Position numbers and translations under genes: made by a program. Under the pieces are notes generated by a model. The model saw only the letters and a list, made by a program, of their open reading frames with translations, had not been told where the DNA came from and ran no database searches. A stretch of 64,000 nucleotides of DNA. Source: Zygnema cylindricum. Taxonomy: Eukaryota > Streptophyta > Zygnematophyceae > Zygnematales > Zygnemataceae. Shown here piece after piece: positions 12,091 through 27,627 of this stretch (position 1 is the first letter of the stretch; the number at the start of each line of letters is the position of its first letter). The stretch lies in NCBI GenBank assembly GCA_037447655.1, contig JBBHKE010001281.1, forward strand, positions 202,039-266,038, read 5' to 3'.

Positions 12091-12411
12091 AGCGTCGCAA
12101 ATCTGACACGGTTCTGTAGTAAGCTATTTATTTCGCAAATCAAAGGGAACGCGACAAAGCGTCGCAAAATCTGACACGGTAGTACACTATTCATTTCGAA
12201 AATATTAGGGAACGCGACAAAGCGTCGCAAATCTCACACTATAGTACAATATTCATTTTGCAAATCTTAGGCAACGCGACAAAGCGTCGCAAATCTGACA
12301 CAGTAGTACACTATTCATTTCGCAAATCTTAGGGAACGCGACAAAGCGTCACAAATCTGACACGGTAGTAACACTATTCATTTCGCAAATCTTAGGGAAC
12401 GCGACAAATCG
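12091..12411. repeat. Tandem array, about five copies of a 62-bp unit
   Basis: Each unit runs roughly GCGTCGCAAATCTGACACGG ... TTCATTTCGCAAATC ... GGGAACGCGACAAA. Units differ by a few substitutions and 1-bp indels. The unit begins and ends with GCGTCGC/GCGACAAA, giving an inverted pair within each repeat. It lies within the hAT-like element. Confidence 0.85.
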
Positions 12412-12894
12412 TAATTATTGGCTTATTCCGTCGTACATTGATTAATTTTGTACTTTTTCGGTTACGGGTGGGCACGGTTAGTCGCAAAAAATCAAGATTC
12501 GGTTAATATTTTTTTTCGTAAACGACGGTCGGTTAACGGTTAACAATTTTGGAGCGTGACAAAACTCGGTCGGACGTCGGTTACTCAGATTTTGAAAAAA
12601 AAAAACGGTCGGTTTCGGGTATGATTTTTTTTTACTTTTGCGACCTCTGATCGGGACCCCTGACCATTCGATAACCGATAACCATCGGTATCGGTGCTAT
12701 CGCGATAGATTTATTGCTGATACACAACACTATTAATTTCCCTTTATGACACACAACACTATTAATTTCCCTTTATGACACACAACGTTCGATTTACCCG
12801 ACAGGCATAACGCAAAAATTTGTGAAATAGTTAGGGGGTCGCGTGACAAGCTGAATCATTTTGACGGAGTCGGTAGACAAACGTGTGTGCCGTC

Positions 12895-13115
12895 AAGTTT
12901 CTGGCAAATATGTACGTACTTTGTACACTTCAGCATATGCTGACGTTGCTCAGTTTCTTGCAAATTTGTACGGATCTGGTACACTTTGGCACATACTGAC
13001 GTATGTTCAATTTCTTGCAAATCTGTACGGATTTGGTTCACTTTGGCACACATTGACGTATGTTCAGTTTCTTGCAAATTTGTACTTATTTTGTACACTT
13101 TGGCGCATGCTGAAC
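12895..13115. repeat. Tandem array, about four copies of a 58-bp unit
   Basis: Units contain TTTCTTGCAAATTTGTACGG, then TGGTACACTTTGGCACATACT, then GACGTATGTTCAG. The first copy (from about 12897) is the most diverged. Also inside the hAT-like element. Confidence 0.8.
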
Positions 13116-14208
13116 AGCTGAAGTATGCTCTTGAGGCCAAGCAATATGATAGTGTTGTGTATCGGTAAGGATTTGCCGATAACCGATATGGGCCTTTTTT
13201 CGGGTATCCGATAATCGATATATTGGTACGATATATCGACATCGGTCTTATCGCCGATAAGTAGCCGATAATATCGGGTAATTATCGGCGATAATGCCGA
13301 TAACGATAACTATTGGCGATATCTGTACGGACAGTACAAATAAATGTACTTCCTGTACACTCAGCTGTACGTCTTATTCCCCGGACGTGTACAAGCACAG
13401 AAAGTACAGTAGCCGCCATGAGATCTGTACGGTTTTGATACGGATCCTGTAAAAATGATGTACCTTTCACATCCGACGCCATGGCTTTGTCGGTACATTG
13501 ACGCGGTACACTTGTGAAGTACACGTACGTAATACGGAAGTACAGATTTCCATACGAAAATGGTTGGTTTTCAAATCTTTGACGATTTTAGAGATTTGAT
13601 CATTAACTTACAAGGAACCACTCAAATAAAAACACGTATGTAAAACTTGTTTACAGACGATACGCGATGTAACGGAGGCCTCTCTAATACACAACTTTTG
13701 TTGTCCGTACTAATACAAAGACCTCATGATGTAACCATACCCCAAATAAGTAATTATATAAATTTCAAAATTTGTATTTTTTTGTCGGTTACATTTTCTG
13801 GCATCTACCTTTAAGTCACAAAACGAAAATCACGTCGTACGTGGCGTATCAGACAATTTGTCTTTTTCGCTAAAATAGCATATTATATACAAATATTAAA
13901 TATTAAATTTAAAAAAATACTATATATCGTGATATATATCGCGTTGATTTATGTTGGTCTCGGTACGATATATCGAAGATTCTGCTCGATCAATATTCAA
14001 TATATCGAATATCGAAATTATCGCTTTATGAATTTACCCAATACCCAACACTAGTCATACGCGCATAAAACGCACGGAGTAAACTAACCATTACTACGTA
14101 CAGTGCGCATAAAACAATTTCAAATTTTATTATATTTGCAGTAAAATTCGTACTTTTTTTTACTTTTAAAAATTAAAATATTTAAATATTTAAATATTCA
14201 ATACCCTA

Positions 14209-14395
14209 CAAACTGAAACGTGCAACGAACTAGCGGCGAGCGTCGGAATTTATAGCGTCTCCAACAGCGGCTTGTTTCTGAAGACAGTGGAAGACATGAA
14301 AATACGCGCGCGCAAACCCTAAAAAACTGAAACGTGCAACGAACTAGCGGCGAGCGTCCGAATTTATGGCGTCTCCAACGGCGGCTCAGATAAAA
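14209..14395. repeat. Direct repeat of about 62 bp
   Basis: Two copies (from 14210 and from 14328) of a block starting AAACTGAAACGTGCAACGAA and ending near CTCCAACGGCGGCT, a few differences between them, about 118 bp apart. Confidence 0.8.
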
Positions 14396-14764
14396 ATACG
14401 CGCGCAAATGAAGCAATTTTTTTTTTAATGTCTGTATAATATTCGTACAGTGTAAACGGAACAAAATTTACGAAATTTACGAAACAAGTGAATACTACGT
14501 AGTTGTTGGAAAAAAGTCCAAACCCGTACGAATTGGACATCTATGTTTTCGAATCGAATGCTTCGCGAAAAAAAAATATCCAACGGTCGTTGTTCCCTCC
14601 CATACCTTGGGAGAATGCTAGCAAGATTCTCTGTAATGTTCTTCACCCATAAAAACAAAATACGCGGTACAACCTAGTATGGATAGGCGCCAATTTCTGC
14701 AAACTACCCCACTTTTCGTTTGGTGGAATGCCACCCTTAGAGTCAAAATCCCCAAATTCCCAAA

Positions 14765-16299
14765 GGGAATTACTAATCGCAGAGACGATTTTTGTTGCGC
14801 GCATATAGTTGTCAGAAATTGTACATTTGAAGTACAGTTTCGTACGAGCTACGTACCTTTAAGTTGAAATAAGACGCTCAATACGTCGAACAACTTTGAC
14901 TGGCGGAATATTGTAACGGCGGTTAAAAAAGTGTCGCGCTTGCGAACGATGACCGTCATAAAAAAAAAACAATTCACACGGCCGGCGCAGGTTTACTATA
15001 ACAACAAATTAAAGGACGACGTACAACATCTATGAACTCCCACGAAACGAAATAAACTTAGTACAAAATAAAAAACCATATCCGCTTTCAAATATCGATG
15101 AAACTAAAATGACGCGTCGTCACTCGCGACCAAATGAAGTCACACTATTTACGAATCAACACCTCCACAGAACGTACTTCACGGGTTCAGCGTCCCGGTT
15201 CGCAAGTAAATTTCATTTTTGCGACTAAGGGTGTGTCTCCATGTATCTAAGTAAGGGTTTTTTTCTGTTGTTTTCCTCTAAAACTTAGCGTCGTACTGCC
15301 TAAGTTCCGACCGTACGAAGAAATAGCAAATTTGTAGAGTACAATTTGCGTCATCCTCGATCTTAGGATGTACGAAAATCTGTCGTCTTGTGTTTTTCGA
15401 CCCACTTCGACGACAAAAAACGTCATCTTCAACCTTATGTTTAAAACACGTGCGCGATGTGTTTTAAGATTAGGGATTTTCTATAAACAAATAGGAACAT
15501 ATATTCGCACGTGCCGTAAATTTCCAAACAATTTCAAGCGACGTGGAAATGTACACGATTCGCTATGTTTTGTCCGTTTTTATTTAATACGACAAAGAGA
15601 AGTACATAGTTTGTTTTGTTTTGTCTGTTTCCATCCGGTACCGATTTTTTTTTTGCAGGGGTCTCAAGGTTCCGATGCCATTTCACGTCTACTCGACAAT
15701 AGACGCAAAGGCAAAGCGTATCTCCTTCAACCGTCAAACGGCACAGGCTGGAGTGCGGTAGATGTACAATGTCATGAAAAGTCACGCGACGTCACAAGCA
15801 GTTACGGAAAATAACGTGTGTCATCACAGATTGTAGACGGTGACAGCCGTCACGGGCATTGTCAGCGTATACAATCGTCACACCCTTAAGTAACAATTTC
15901 GGTTTTACACATAGAGACACTTGAAATCCGGGTCCGCCGGATCTGCGCTAAAAAACAAAGTAATTCCTCTAAGTTACAAGTACATGGAGACACACCATAA
16001 GTCAAATGTGTGTGAACTACCTACGCGCAACCATTTTATTTATATGTGGCTGCCACAGTTTTGTTACAGTAAACCTGCGTCGACCATGTGAATTGTTTTT
16101 TTTTATGACGGTCGACGTTCGCAAGCGCGACAATTTTTTAACCGCCGTTTCAATATTTCGCCAGTCAAAGTTGTTGGACGAATTGACCGTTAAATCTAAA
16201 ATCAAAGGTACGTAGCCTGTACGAAACTGTACTTCAAATGTACAATTTGTGACAACTACCTGCGCGCAGCAAAAATCGTCTCTGCGACTAGCAATTCCC
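14765..16299. mobile_element. MULE-like element with long inverted repeats
   Basis: It starts GGGAATTACTAATCGCAGAG and ends with the inverse, inside a perfect 9-bp duplication ATTCCCAAA (14756-14764 and 16300-16308), the size expected for Mutator-like elements. Terminal repeats extend about 230 bp or more. Nearly all of the interior is a PIF-like MITE of family B (15229-15997). No MURA-type transposase frame is present. It inserted just beside the PIF-A element's right end. Confidence 0.8.
15229..15997. mobile_element. PIF-like MITE, family B, inside a MULE-like element
   Basis: Ends GGGTGTGTCTCCATGTA and its inverse TACATGGAGACACACCA, flanked by TAA (15226-15228, 15998-16000). The interior resembles the copy at 31358-32138 along its length. 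Confidence 0.8.
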
Positions 16300-16382
16300 A
16301 TTCCCAAATAGCGTTCATAACGCTATTTGTTTCAAAACGCTATTTATTTCATTACGCTAATAGCGATTCACGGTGTTTAATA

Positions 16383-17659
16383 CACCGTCAATCGCTATTA
16401 GAGTAAAGGAATAAATAGCGTAAAAAAAAATTATTGTTATTAACACTAATCGGGAAATATTTTTTTGAAAAAAAATATATATACTAATCAATCCTTAACT
16501 GTAATTTGGGTTGTCCTGAATAATAAATACCCGCCCTTTCGATGTCTACAGTAATATGTGTACACGTACAAAATCTGACAATTCGTACGCCGTCGCGCTG
16601 TTCACACGGTCGACGGACGAACATATGAGAACGTGATTTTTGTCGACGAGTTTGCGTTTCTTCTTCTAGTGCACATTCACATGTGTGCGCAATAATGTTA
16701 AGTGTCTATTTATGCCTTTGTAATTCAAAAAGGTCCATTTTGTACGGAGATACCCTGTCCGTACGCCACACTATTTCCATCGTAATGTACTCCCATTATT
16801 AACGCTAAGGGTGAAGTTCCATTAGGACATTCTGTAATTGTACAACTAACATTACAGAATGCTACAATTTGAACAAAGTTCCATTGCGCGCAGTTTGTAA
16901 TCCACGTGTTCATAATTTAGTGGTACCACGTGAGCTAAGATCGGATGTTAAAAATCGTCAATGATTTCCACACCGTCCAAAAAGCTTCAATTGTGTACCA
17001 TGTACGTGCGTACCAGGCCATTGTTCAACACAACTTTTGTACTCTTTGCAGACGCCTTGTCAGATACCACCTCATTTTTTTAGGGTTCCTGGTTTTTTGC
17101 GTGACAAATGAGCGCTACCAAAAATAGTGTGACGAATGGGCGCTAACAAAAATAATGTTATGAAAGTGCGTTACGACATTTCGTTTGTATTTCTTGTTGG
17201 ATTTTTTAATGTGTATATCGTGTGCCGAATGTTTTGACTGCCGTTGGATCTCATTTTGACACGTATGCTCATTATCCAACGTGTCCCGAGTCAAAAAATT
17301 ATGTAATTGGTGATATACCTCGCGAGGTACATCACCAATTACAAAAACTTTCGTAGCGAATGCTTCGCGAAAAAATATCCAACGGTCATTGTTGACTCCC
17401 AAAATTTTGGGGAATATTGGCAAGATTTTGTGTAATGTTGGTTTTCGCATAAAAACAAAATAAGAGGTACGACGTAGTACGGAGCGGTCCGAATTTCTAT
17501 AAACAACCTCACTTTTCGTCTAATGGAACTTCACCCTAATTGAAAAAAAACCTTGATTAGAATAATGGAAAAAATAGAATTACGGATTGTATTTCATGTT
17601 TTTCTTTTGATAAAAGAGCACCAAATTAATGTTATTTACTCTAATAACGATTGGCGGTG
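16383..17659. mobile_element. TA-flanked MITE (CACCG family) with nested PIF-like MITE
   Basis: The left end CACCGTCAATCGCTATTAG pairs with the right end CTAATAACGATTGGCGGTG; TA flanks both. It contains the family A element at 16809-17536. After the right end the sequence is a run of TACTGTACTGTGT-like words (to about 17760). Confidence 0.65.
16809..17536. mobile_element. PIF-like MITE, family A
   Basis: Ends GGGTGAAGTTCCATTAG and the inverse CTAATGGAACTTCACCC, flanked by TAA (16806-16808, 17537-17539). The central hairpin at 17303-17342 has arms near GTAATTGGTGATATACCTCG. Unlike the 11226 copy it is not interrupted. Confidence 0.8.
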
Positions 17660-17830
17660 TACTGTACTTTACAATACTGTGTTGTACCGTGTACTGTACT
17701 GTGTTGTACTGTACTGTTGCTGTAATTCGCCGTACTGTAATGTAATTATCGTACTGTATTGTGCACGTTCGATGTTCTTGCAATTGTAATTTTGTAATCC
17801 AAACAACGTGATGCAACTCAATTACTCTAC

Positions 17831-18286
17831 CATAGTTCAAAAGTAGGCGTTTTTATCCTAGGCCTTTTGTTGGCGCCTTTATCGTAAGTTGTGTTATGGG
17901 CTATTCATGTGATCTTCTTAGATCGCTACTTTGATCAACGACCTTCCGATTGTCCAAATCTGACGGATAGTTCTATCGTAACTGTGTTATGGGCTTTTCA
18001 TGTGATCTTCTTAGATCGCTTCTTTAATCAGCGATCGTCCGATCGTCTAAATCTGACGTTTTAAATATAAAAATACCTCAAAACTCACAGGAAAATAAAA
18101 ATTGTCCGAATGTTTTTCAAAATTTAGACATGACGTTTAATTCTCTATCGATCGATGTGCCACTCAACCCTGTTACTTTTTTTTTCATTTTGTGACCAAT
18201 ACAATATGGGTCTTAAGGTCATATTGTATGTTTTGCGTACAATAGGCATATTGTATGGGCCTACTTTCACCTACTTTTAAACTATG
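17831..18286. mobile_element. hAT-type MITE, family C
   Basis: Ends CATAGTTCAAAAGTAGG and the inverse CCTACTTTTAAACTATG. The flanking 8-mers (TACTCTAC and AACTCAAT) match at only five positions, so it is an older insertion than the 1305 copy, or its flanks have mutated. Confidence 0.65.
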
Positions 18287-18307
18287 AACTCAATTGAGAG
18301 TTATAGT

Positions 18308-18766
18308 TAGTGTTGTGTATCGATAAAAAAATTATCGCGATTACACCGATACCGATAGTTATCGGTTATAGAACGGTCAGAGTTATTATATATTTGTACT
18401 TTCTGTACTTTCTGTCCGGAATACACGTGGCAGGTTTCCAGTGGATCCCAAGGAAGAAAGGGACAAAGCCATGGCGTCGGATGTGAAAGGTACATCGTTT
18501 TAACTGGAGCCGTACTAAATCCGTACATATCTTATGCCGGCTACTGTACTTTCGGCCTGTACAAATGATCTGATTGGTAGGCATCTCAGTAGATAGGGGT
18601 TGTGAGTAGGGCGCGTCGGGGGAATAATACGTACAGTTGAGTGAACTGGCCGTACGTTTATCTGTACGGTCCGTACATATATCTCCTTACCAATATATCG
18701 ATTATAGGCTACCCGAAAAAAGGCCCATATCGGTTATCGGCAAATCCTTACCGATACACAACACTA
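18308..18766. mobile_element. hAT-type MITE, family D (TAGTGTTGTGTATCG ends)
   Basis: The left end TAGTGTTGTGTATCGATA and the inverse right end TACCGATACACAACACTA are bracketed by GTTATAGT (18300-18307) and GTTACAGT (18767-18774), an 8-bp duplication with one difference. The interior has many ATCGGTTATCGGC-like palindromic words. It ends 115 bp before the RPS18 telo-box. Confidence 0.8.
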
Positions 18767-18880
18767 GTTACAGTACTCTACCGGTACATGTTAGCCCACT
18801 CGAATTTCTATAGTATACCGATGCTAATGTTTACGCGTGCAACGTTTCACACCGTCGATTGATCTTGTGGAAGTCAGGCG

Positions 18881-18889
18881 AAACCCTAA
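18881..18889 (+). promoter_or_regulatory. Telo-box AAACCCTAA upstream of RPS18
   Basis: An exact AAACCCTAA lies 155 bp before the RPS18 start codon; two near-variants (AAACCCTG near 18931 and TTTAGGGCTT near 18945) follow. Telo-boxes are a known feature of plant ribosomal protein and translation-factor promoters. No clear TATA box is visible. Confidence 0.55.
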
Positions 18890-19043
18890 AGGAAATTCTG
18901 GACGTGGCCCCAGGGTTAAGGGTCACTGCAAAACCCTGCCCCTCTTTAGGGCTTCAGCTGCCGAAATTGGTTCTCTTTCGCTTTCGCGCCCTCTGCTTCT
19001 GTGAGAGAGAGAGGTTGTACCGCAGCTACAACAGCAGGCCACC

Positions 19044-22846
<3,803 letters not shown>

Positions 22847-23100
22847 GCAATCCGGTAAAAAAACTATGCCCTTGACAACTTTTTGAAGCGGTTTCAAGAA
22901 GCCGGTTTCATTGCAACCTAACAGTTATTTTGACGACTTTTAAAAGCCGTGACCTTCTTTGCATTTTTGGTGGGAAGTGTGTATCTGAAAACTGACTAAA
23001 TCGTGTTTAGTGTGTATTTCTGTAATTTACTATATGATGTTTAATGTGTCTTGGAAACTGACTGTACCGTTTTTACTGTGTTGAAATCAACTTTTTGCAG

Positions 23101-25690
23101 GTTTTATGGGTGGGATCGTTGTGTTTTAAATTGTCAAGAGGAGCCTCGTGAGTTACAAAAGATGGAGGGTTTATGGTTTGCAAGTGGCATATGATGAAAC
23201 CATTCTTGTAAAGCAGAGAATTGGCCCCGAGAATCAATACAAAAATACAAAGCCGAGCCTTCCCATGTGATCTTCTTTTTCTTTTTCTTCTTTTTGGCCT
23301 GTTATTATGGTTTGTGATCGGTTTGTTTTATGTTCTATTGAAAATTATTGTCACGAAGTTTGTGGAACTCTGTCACGAAGTTTTTTCTGTGAATCTTTTG
23401 TTTTTGTCTGATGTTGTCAGATGGAAATTGAGGCTTAATCGAGGCTTCTTTTTTGGTATTTTTTGAGTTTATTCACGTCTGGAATGTGTGAGAATTTTCA
23501 TCTTTGACAAACTTTTCTTTTTATTTTGTCTTGTTAGAAACTAGATTCTCTTCTACTCGTTTTTGCCGTCGTTTTACAATTGCCTCCACTAAAAGGCACA
23601 AGAAAGAAAAAATTATTGTCCCTTGAATTTAAAGTAAAACTCGAATGTTGTGTTTTTGGACCTCTTCTCAAAGCGGTAGTTATACTGAACATCTTTTACT
23701 TGTTTTACAAATCAGGAAAATGATAATGTGTATCTCGCATGAGGAGAGTTAGAAGGCTATCTTAGGCATGTTCAAAAGTTAAAATATTCTACAGCACCTC
23801 AGCATTGCTTATTGCAATTATGGGAATATTGATGCAAATGCGAAATAAAAATATGGAGTTAGCTTATTGTAGGTAAACGAAAACTTCACTAAGAAAGCAA
23901 GATAATTGGCTGTCTGAAGTTGTGGAAAGTAAAAAAATAGACAACAAACATATAAGGTTTACAGCTTACCAAGTCTGTATGACCTTTCTGTAAACTGGTG
24001 GCTGTGAACTTCCTTTCCCAAAAAAACCTTAACGAACTTAAGACAGCTCTAGTGAAAATACCATTCTTCTGGAAACAAGGTTTAATATTCATCTGGGAAT
24101 GTTGATAAACCTCAGGTTCTGATAATCATTTTTTGCGTAAAACATGTACACAGAGAATCATTACTACACTGCTAATCCATATTAGTGTTGAAGTCTCTTC
24201 TGCCACTTAAAGCATCTTTTCTCTGTGCACACTTGTCGGTATTGTCTCCCTATTATCTCGTTGCTTTAGTGATTGTTGCTTCTTTTGAGTGTGTTTTGGA
24301 TAACTCACCTTTGAACTACGCTTTAGTTTCTTTCTCACGGTTTTTCTGTTTCTCCTGAAAAAAAAATTGTATCTCCTGCAAGTTTTTCAGTTTCGCCTTT
24401 GCCATCCATTTTTCTGGTTCCCATGTACTCAGATGGTTTACTATCGCTCTTTGTCATATATAGTCTTATTATTTCCAGTTCATAGCAGTGGATGTTACGG
24501 TATACCAGTTTAAAAGGAAACTAAGAATATCCGTCCAATCGTCCAATCGTGCGAGGAGACAAACTATGCTACTACTGGTCCTTGTTTTCTGAAATCTACT
24601 AATAGTGCTAATTGATGGTGTACAACAAATATTTAAAGAGTAGTATTGTATCATACCATATGATGGCACGATATCTTGAGTATAATATCCATACATTAGT
24701 AATGGTTTCCCTTTCCGCTTTTCGCGGAGTATCAATTTGGTAAAAAAAAGGAGTGTATCGTGAAAATTTTATTAAGGTACAGATGTTTTATATTCTTCCA
24801 TCGAAGAAAGTTATTTTTTCATTGACAAAACGTACTTTCCTTTACCTTTCACACAGCTGCGTGACGTCAACGTGGCCAAAAAATGCATATTAAATATCAT
24901 TTAATACCATATGATACATTTACGCAATATTTGATTCAAAGGAAATGATAATAAAAAAAGGGAAAAAAAAAAGACCTTTGATTCACGCAGGCATCAAATG
25001 TTGCAAAGGAGCTCGTGACATACGCACTAATAAAAAGTCAAAAAATAAAAATTTACAAAGCTTTTGTTACATAGACTCTTTCATATTTTCCGATAGATAT
25101 CAAAATTTGATGGATAAAAAAATCAAAATTACGAAGTTTTGTTCCATGGACTATTCATATTTTAATACAGAAATTAAAATTGACGGATAAAAACATCAAG
25201 ATTGCGCATCTTACTTACATAGACTTTTTCATAATTTCCGATGGAGATTTAAGATTGATTTTGAGAAGATGATTGAGATCATCGTGACTCCCGTGGCTCT
25301 CTCGTGAGAATTGTCACAATTGAGGATAATAATAGTAGTGAAGGACCATCCAAAGCAATTATTTCTTTATTTCTTTACTTCTTTATAACTTTTATTTTTA
25401 ACCTAAAAGGTAGTTTTCCCCTATTTGTTTGACTTCAAAAGGGGAAAAAAGGGGCTAGGAGGGAGGAGAAAAGGGAGGTGAGATAGTCAGCGAAACAGAA
25501 AAAACCTGTCTTTTTACTTTTCAAAACGTGAGATGAAGAAAAGACACAAAATGTTCGCAACGGCAAAAATAAGAAGATAATAAGGGTAATGTAGGCAATA
25601 TAGTGATCATACATTTATTTTACAAAAAGGAATTGTAAAAACAATTCGTAAAAAATGTTTGCAAAAAACTTTGTAAAAAGGATTTGTTTT
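23101..25690. other. RPS18 3' region and gene-free stretch
   Basis: The first few hundred bases are probably 3' UTR of RPS18. Beyond about 23500 I see no supported gene. A short LINE-3'-like block on + lies near 24400-24465 (the inverse of GCGATAGTAAACCATCTGAG). The rest is AT-rich unique sequence. Confidence 0.45.
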
Positions 25691-25695
25691 TATTT

Positions 25696-27339
25696 TCAAG
25701 TTTGTGGAAGATTTCCATTTCCTTTCTTCTTTCGTCTCTTTTTCTTTTTCTTAATTTCAGAGTTCGAAACAGGAAGAAGTGTCCCCAGTTTCGTCCTTTC
25801 AAACGACTCTTCCATTGTTTTTGTCTTTTTGCTAAAAGCATGAGCCCGACTTTCGGACTTATCTTCGTCACTTTCTTCGTCAGATTCTTCCTTCGACTCT
25901 TTTTTTGCCTCTAAACTATGGGAATCGTGGTTTATACCTCTTTTCTTTTTCATATTTTCGGTTTCCGTTGTTGATTTCCCTCCAATTTTTGCTCTAAGTT
26001 TCTTCTCCACCATACTCATCGTGGAGGTCACATGGGAATGTGGGAGGAATTTCGCCCCAAGACCTAATCTGGAAAAAAGACAAAAAAAGACAAAAAAGAC
26101 AAAAATCAAAGGACAAACAACAAAAATCAAAAAACAAAACAAAAAAAGCAAAAAGAAAACACAAAAGGAAAAAGGTCATTTGTGACGCATTACTCGTAGC
26201 AACGAAAAAGTTTGTATACTAAAAGTTTAAAGCATACACACAAGGAAAACCCCAATTTATAAACTAAAAATAAAATATGGCACAAATCGTACCAAATAAG
26301 TAGTACACAACAGTAAAATATGGTATAATTTTAATAAAAGTTCCTTGTTTCTCTTATTATTAACATTTCCCTTTTTTTTTTTAGTTTCTTTATTCTTATT
26401 AACAGTTATTTTTTTACATTTTCAGTTCCTTTATTTTTATTATTATTAACAGCTCCTTTTTGCCCTTACGGTAATTTGAATTCTGTTTAATGATCGTTAT
26501 TAAGACACGGCCACTCTAATTGGAGTGGGTGTTTTTTTTTACCCAAAATCATAAACTAGACCGTGTCTCGGTATTAGTATTAACGTTTTTTTAGTCAATT
26601 TAAGCGTTTCTTTCTTCGTGCACATTTATCAGATTGTTAATTAAACGGTTGCGAGTGAAAGGCAAGATCCCCGCAATCTCTCTCTCCCTCTCCCTCTCCC
26701 TTTCTCCTCACTCCCTCTTAATCTCGTCCTGATCTCCCTCGTCCATCTATTCCATCCGCTCTGTCCTTTTCCTTGCCCTCCCCCCCCTCCCCCCCTCCCC
26801 CCCTCCCCTCCTCCCCTCCTCCCTCCCGCCCTCTCTCTCTCTCTCGTGGTTGTTTGCGAACCATTTAAGGAATCACTGTTAAGAAAAAAGCAATTAAGTG
26901 TCATTAGTACTATTGTGTCATTAATACAATTAAGTGTCATTAACACTGTTAAGTGTTTTTAATACTATTGTGTATTAATACTATTAAGTGTCATCCATAC
27001 ATTTAAGTGTTATTAATACAATTAAGTGTTAAGTAAGGCACCAATACAAAGTTACTAATTCTAGTAATTATACACGGAGTAGTTAATGGGTTTTGACTTT
27101 AGCGTTGATACTCCCTCGGAAAAATTGAAGTCCCTAAGAACTAAATTGGCAGTTTCCCATGTAATCTCTTCACAAAAATGACTCGCCCTAACTGTTTTTC
27201 CTTGACTTTTGCCTAAATAAGAAAAACATTTTAATACAAGATTCTTTGTTTACCGCAATTGTCGAGATTCATAATCCTGAAACTCCTCTTCTTCTTCTCC
27301 CTCCGTCCCTCCAGACATTCCTTTGACCCAACTCTCTGC
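25696..27339 (-). CDS. Small basic LGLGA-motif protein, last two exons
   Basis: Two exons in matching phase: 27339-27254 (reading AESWVKGMSGGT, EGEEEEEFQDYESRQL) and 26068-25696 (RLGLGAKFLPHSHVTST, then a Lys/Glu/Asp-rich stretch with SDEESDEDKSESRAHAFSKK, and a basic tail ending KKKKRRKKKGNGNLPQT). The LGLGA-K-F-LPHS and ESR-AF-KK motifs match a conserved small eukaryotic protein I remember as the DUF3245 group; function unknown to me, probably nuclear given the basic tail. The acceptor for the last exon follows TTTTTTCCAG. Upstream exons are uncertain (see 27628-28260). The intron contains a GA/CT tract. The assignment is from motif memory and should be searched. Confidence 0.65.
26640..26850. 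repeat. CT/C-rich simple repeat in an intron
   Basis: Pyrimidine-rich on +: CTCTCTCC followed by runs such as CCCCCCCTCCCC and CTCTCTCTCT. It lies within the intron of the 25696-27339 gene. The Gly/Arg-rich frame on - is an artefact. Confidence 0.75.
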
Positions 27340-27627
27340 CTGGAAACCAAAACGTTCACAAAATTAGGGCAACATTACCAGAAACCAAAAAACGTTAAAC
27401 CCTAGAAGTTATAGAATCTTATTCGCCCTAAAAAAACCGTATCCATACACACCCTAAAGCACCGTAACTTTACAAAATACTTGTAACCCTGCAGACCCTA
27501 AAAGAACATAGAAGGATGAAACTTTGGATAATTACACCACTTACCACTGAAAGTGTGGGTTGTATTCAAATAAGTTCCTTTCTATTTTTTTTTCCGTTTT
27601 TGTTTTGAATGGAAATCTCTATTTTAC

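Larger units (their letters stand above)
11813..14053. mobile_element. hAT-like non-autonomous element
   Basis: Ends TAGTGTTGGGTA (left) and the inverse TACCCAACACTA (right) are bracketed by GTCCTACG (11805-11812) and GTCATACG (14054-14061), an 8-bp duplication with one difference. Its interior holds two tandem arrays and pieces of the related TAGTGTTGTGTATCGG family (end-like sequences near 12735, 12760 and 13150). No intact transposase is visible. Confidence 0.65.
11797..14546. mobile_element. Element with ACATAGATGTCC inverted ends
   Basis: Perfect 12-bp terminal inverted repeats ACATAGATGTCC (11797-11808) and GGACATCTATGT (14535-14546) are flanked by TTTCGA on both sides (11791-11796, 14547-14552). 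Superfamily uncertain: a 6-bp duplication is unusual. A hAT-like element (11813-14053) begins just inside its left end. The right part (14209-14395) has a duplicated block. No transposase is recognisable. Confidence 0.6.
11226..14736. mobile_element. PIF-like MITE family A, split by a nested insertion
   Basis: The left end GGGTGGCGTTCCATCA pairs with the right end GGTGGAATGCCACCC, flanked by TTA (11223-11225, 14737-14739). The central hairpin of this family is at 11732-11784, in an enlarged version with an extra internal repeat. A 2.75-kb element interrupts it: without the insertion the sequence would run AAACTTTCGAATCGAATGC, exactly as in the inverse of the 363-1099 copy. Confidence 0.75.
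11113..16375. mobile_element. TA-flanked MITE (CACCG family) hosting a transposon stack
   Basis: The left end CACCGTGAATCGCTATTAG (after TA at 11111) pairs with the inverse end GCTAATAGCGATTCACGGTG at 16375. Its own sequence is short; nearly all of the 5.3 kb is later insertions: a PIF-like element (11226-14736) and a MULE-like element (14765-16299). Interior words GACGCTATTTGCGG (left) and AACGCTATTTGTTTC (right) also pair as an inverted repeat. A second CACCG element follows only 7 bp later. Confidence 0.65.

Noticed and set aside
11813-14053. Intact hAT transposase inside the hAT-like element
   Set aside because: No frame longer than about 130 codons, and none with a recognisable transposase motif; the Cys-rich frame at 12856-13242 is translated tandem repeat.
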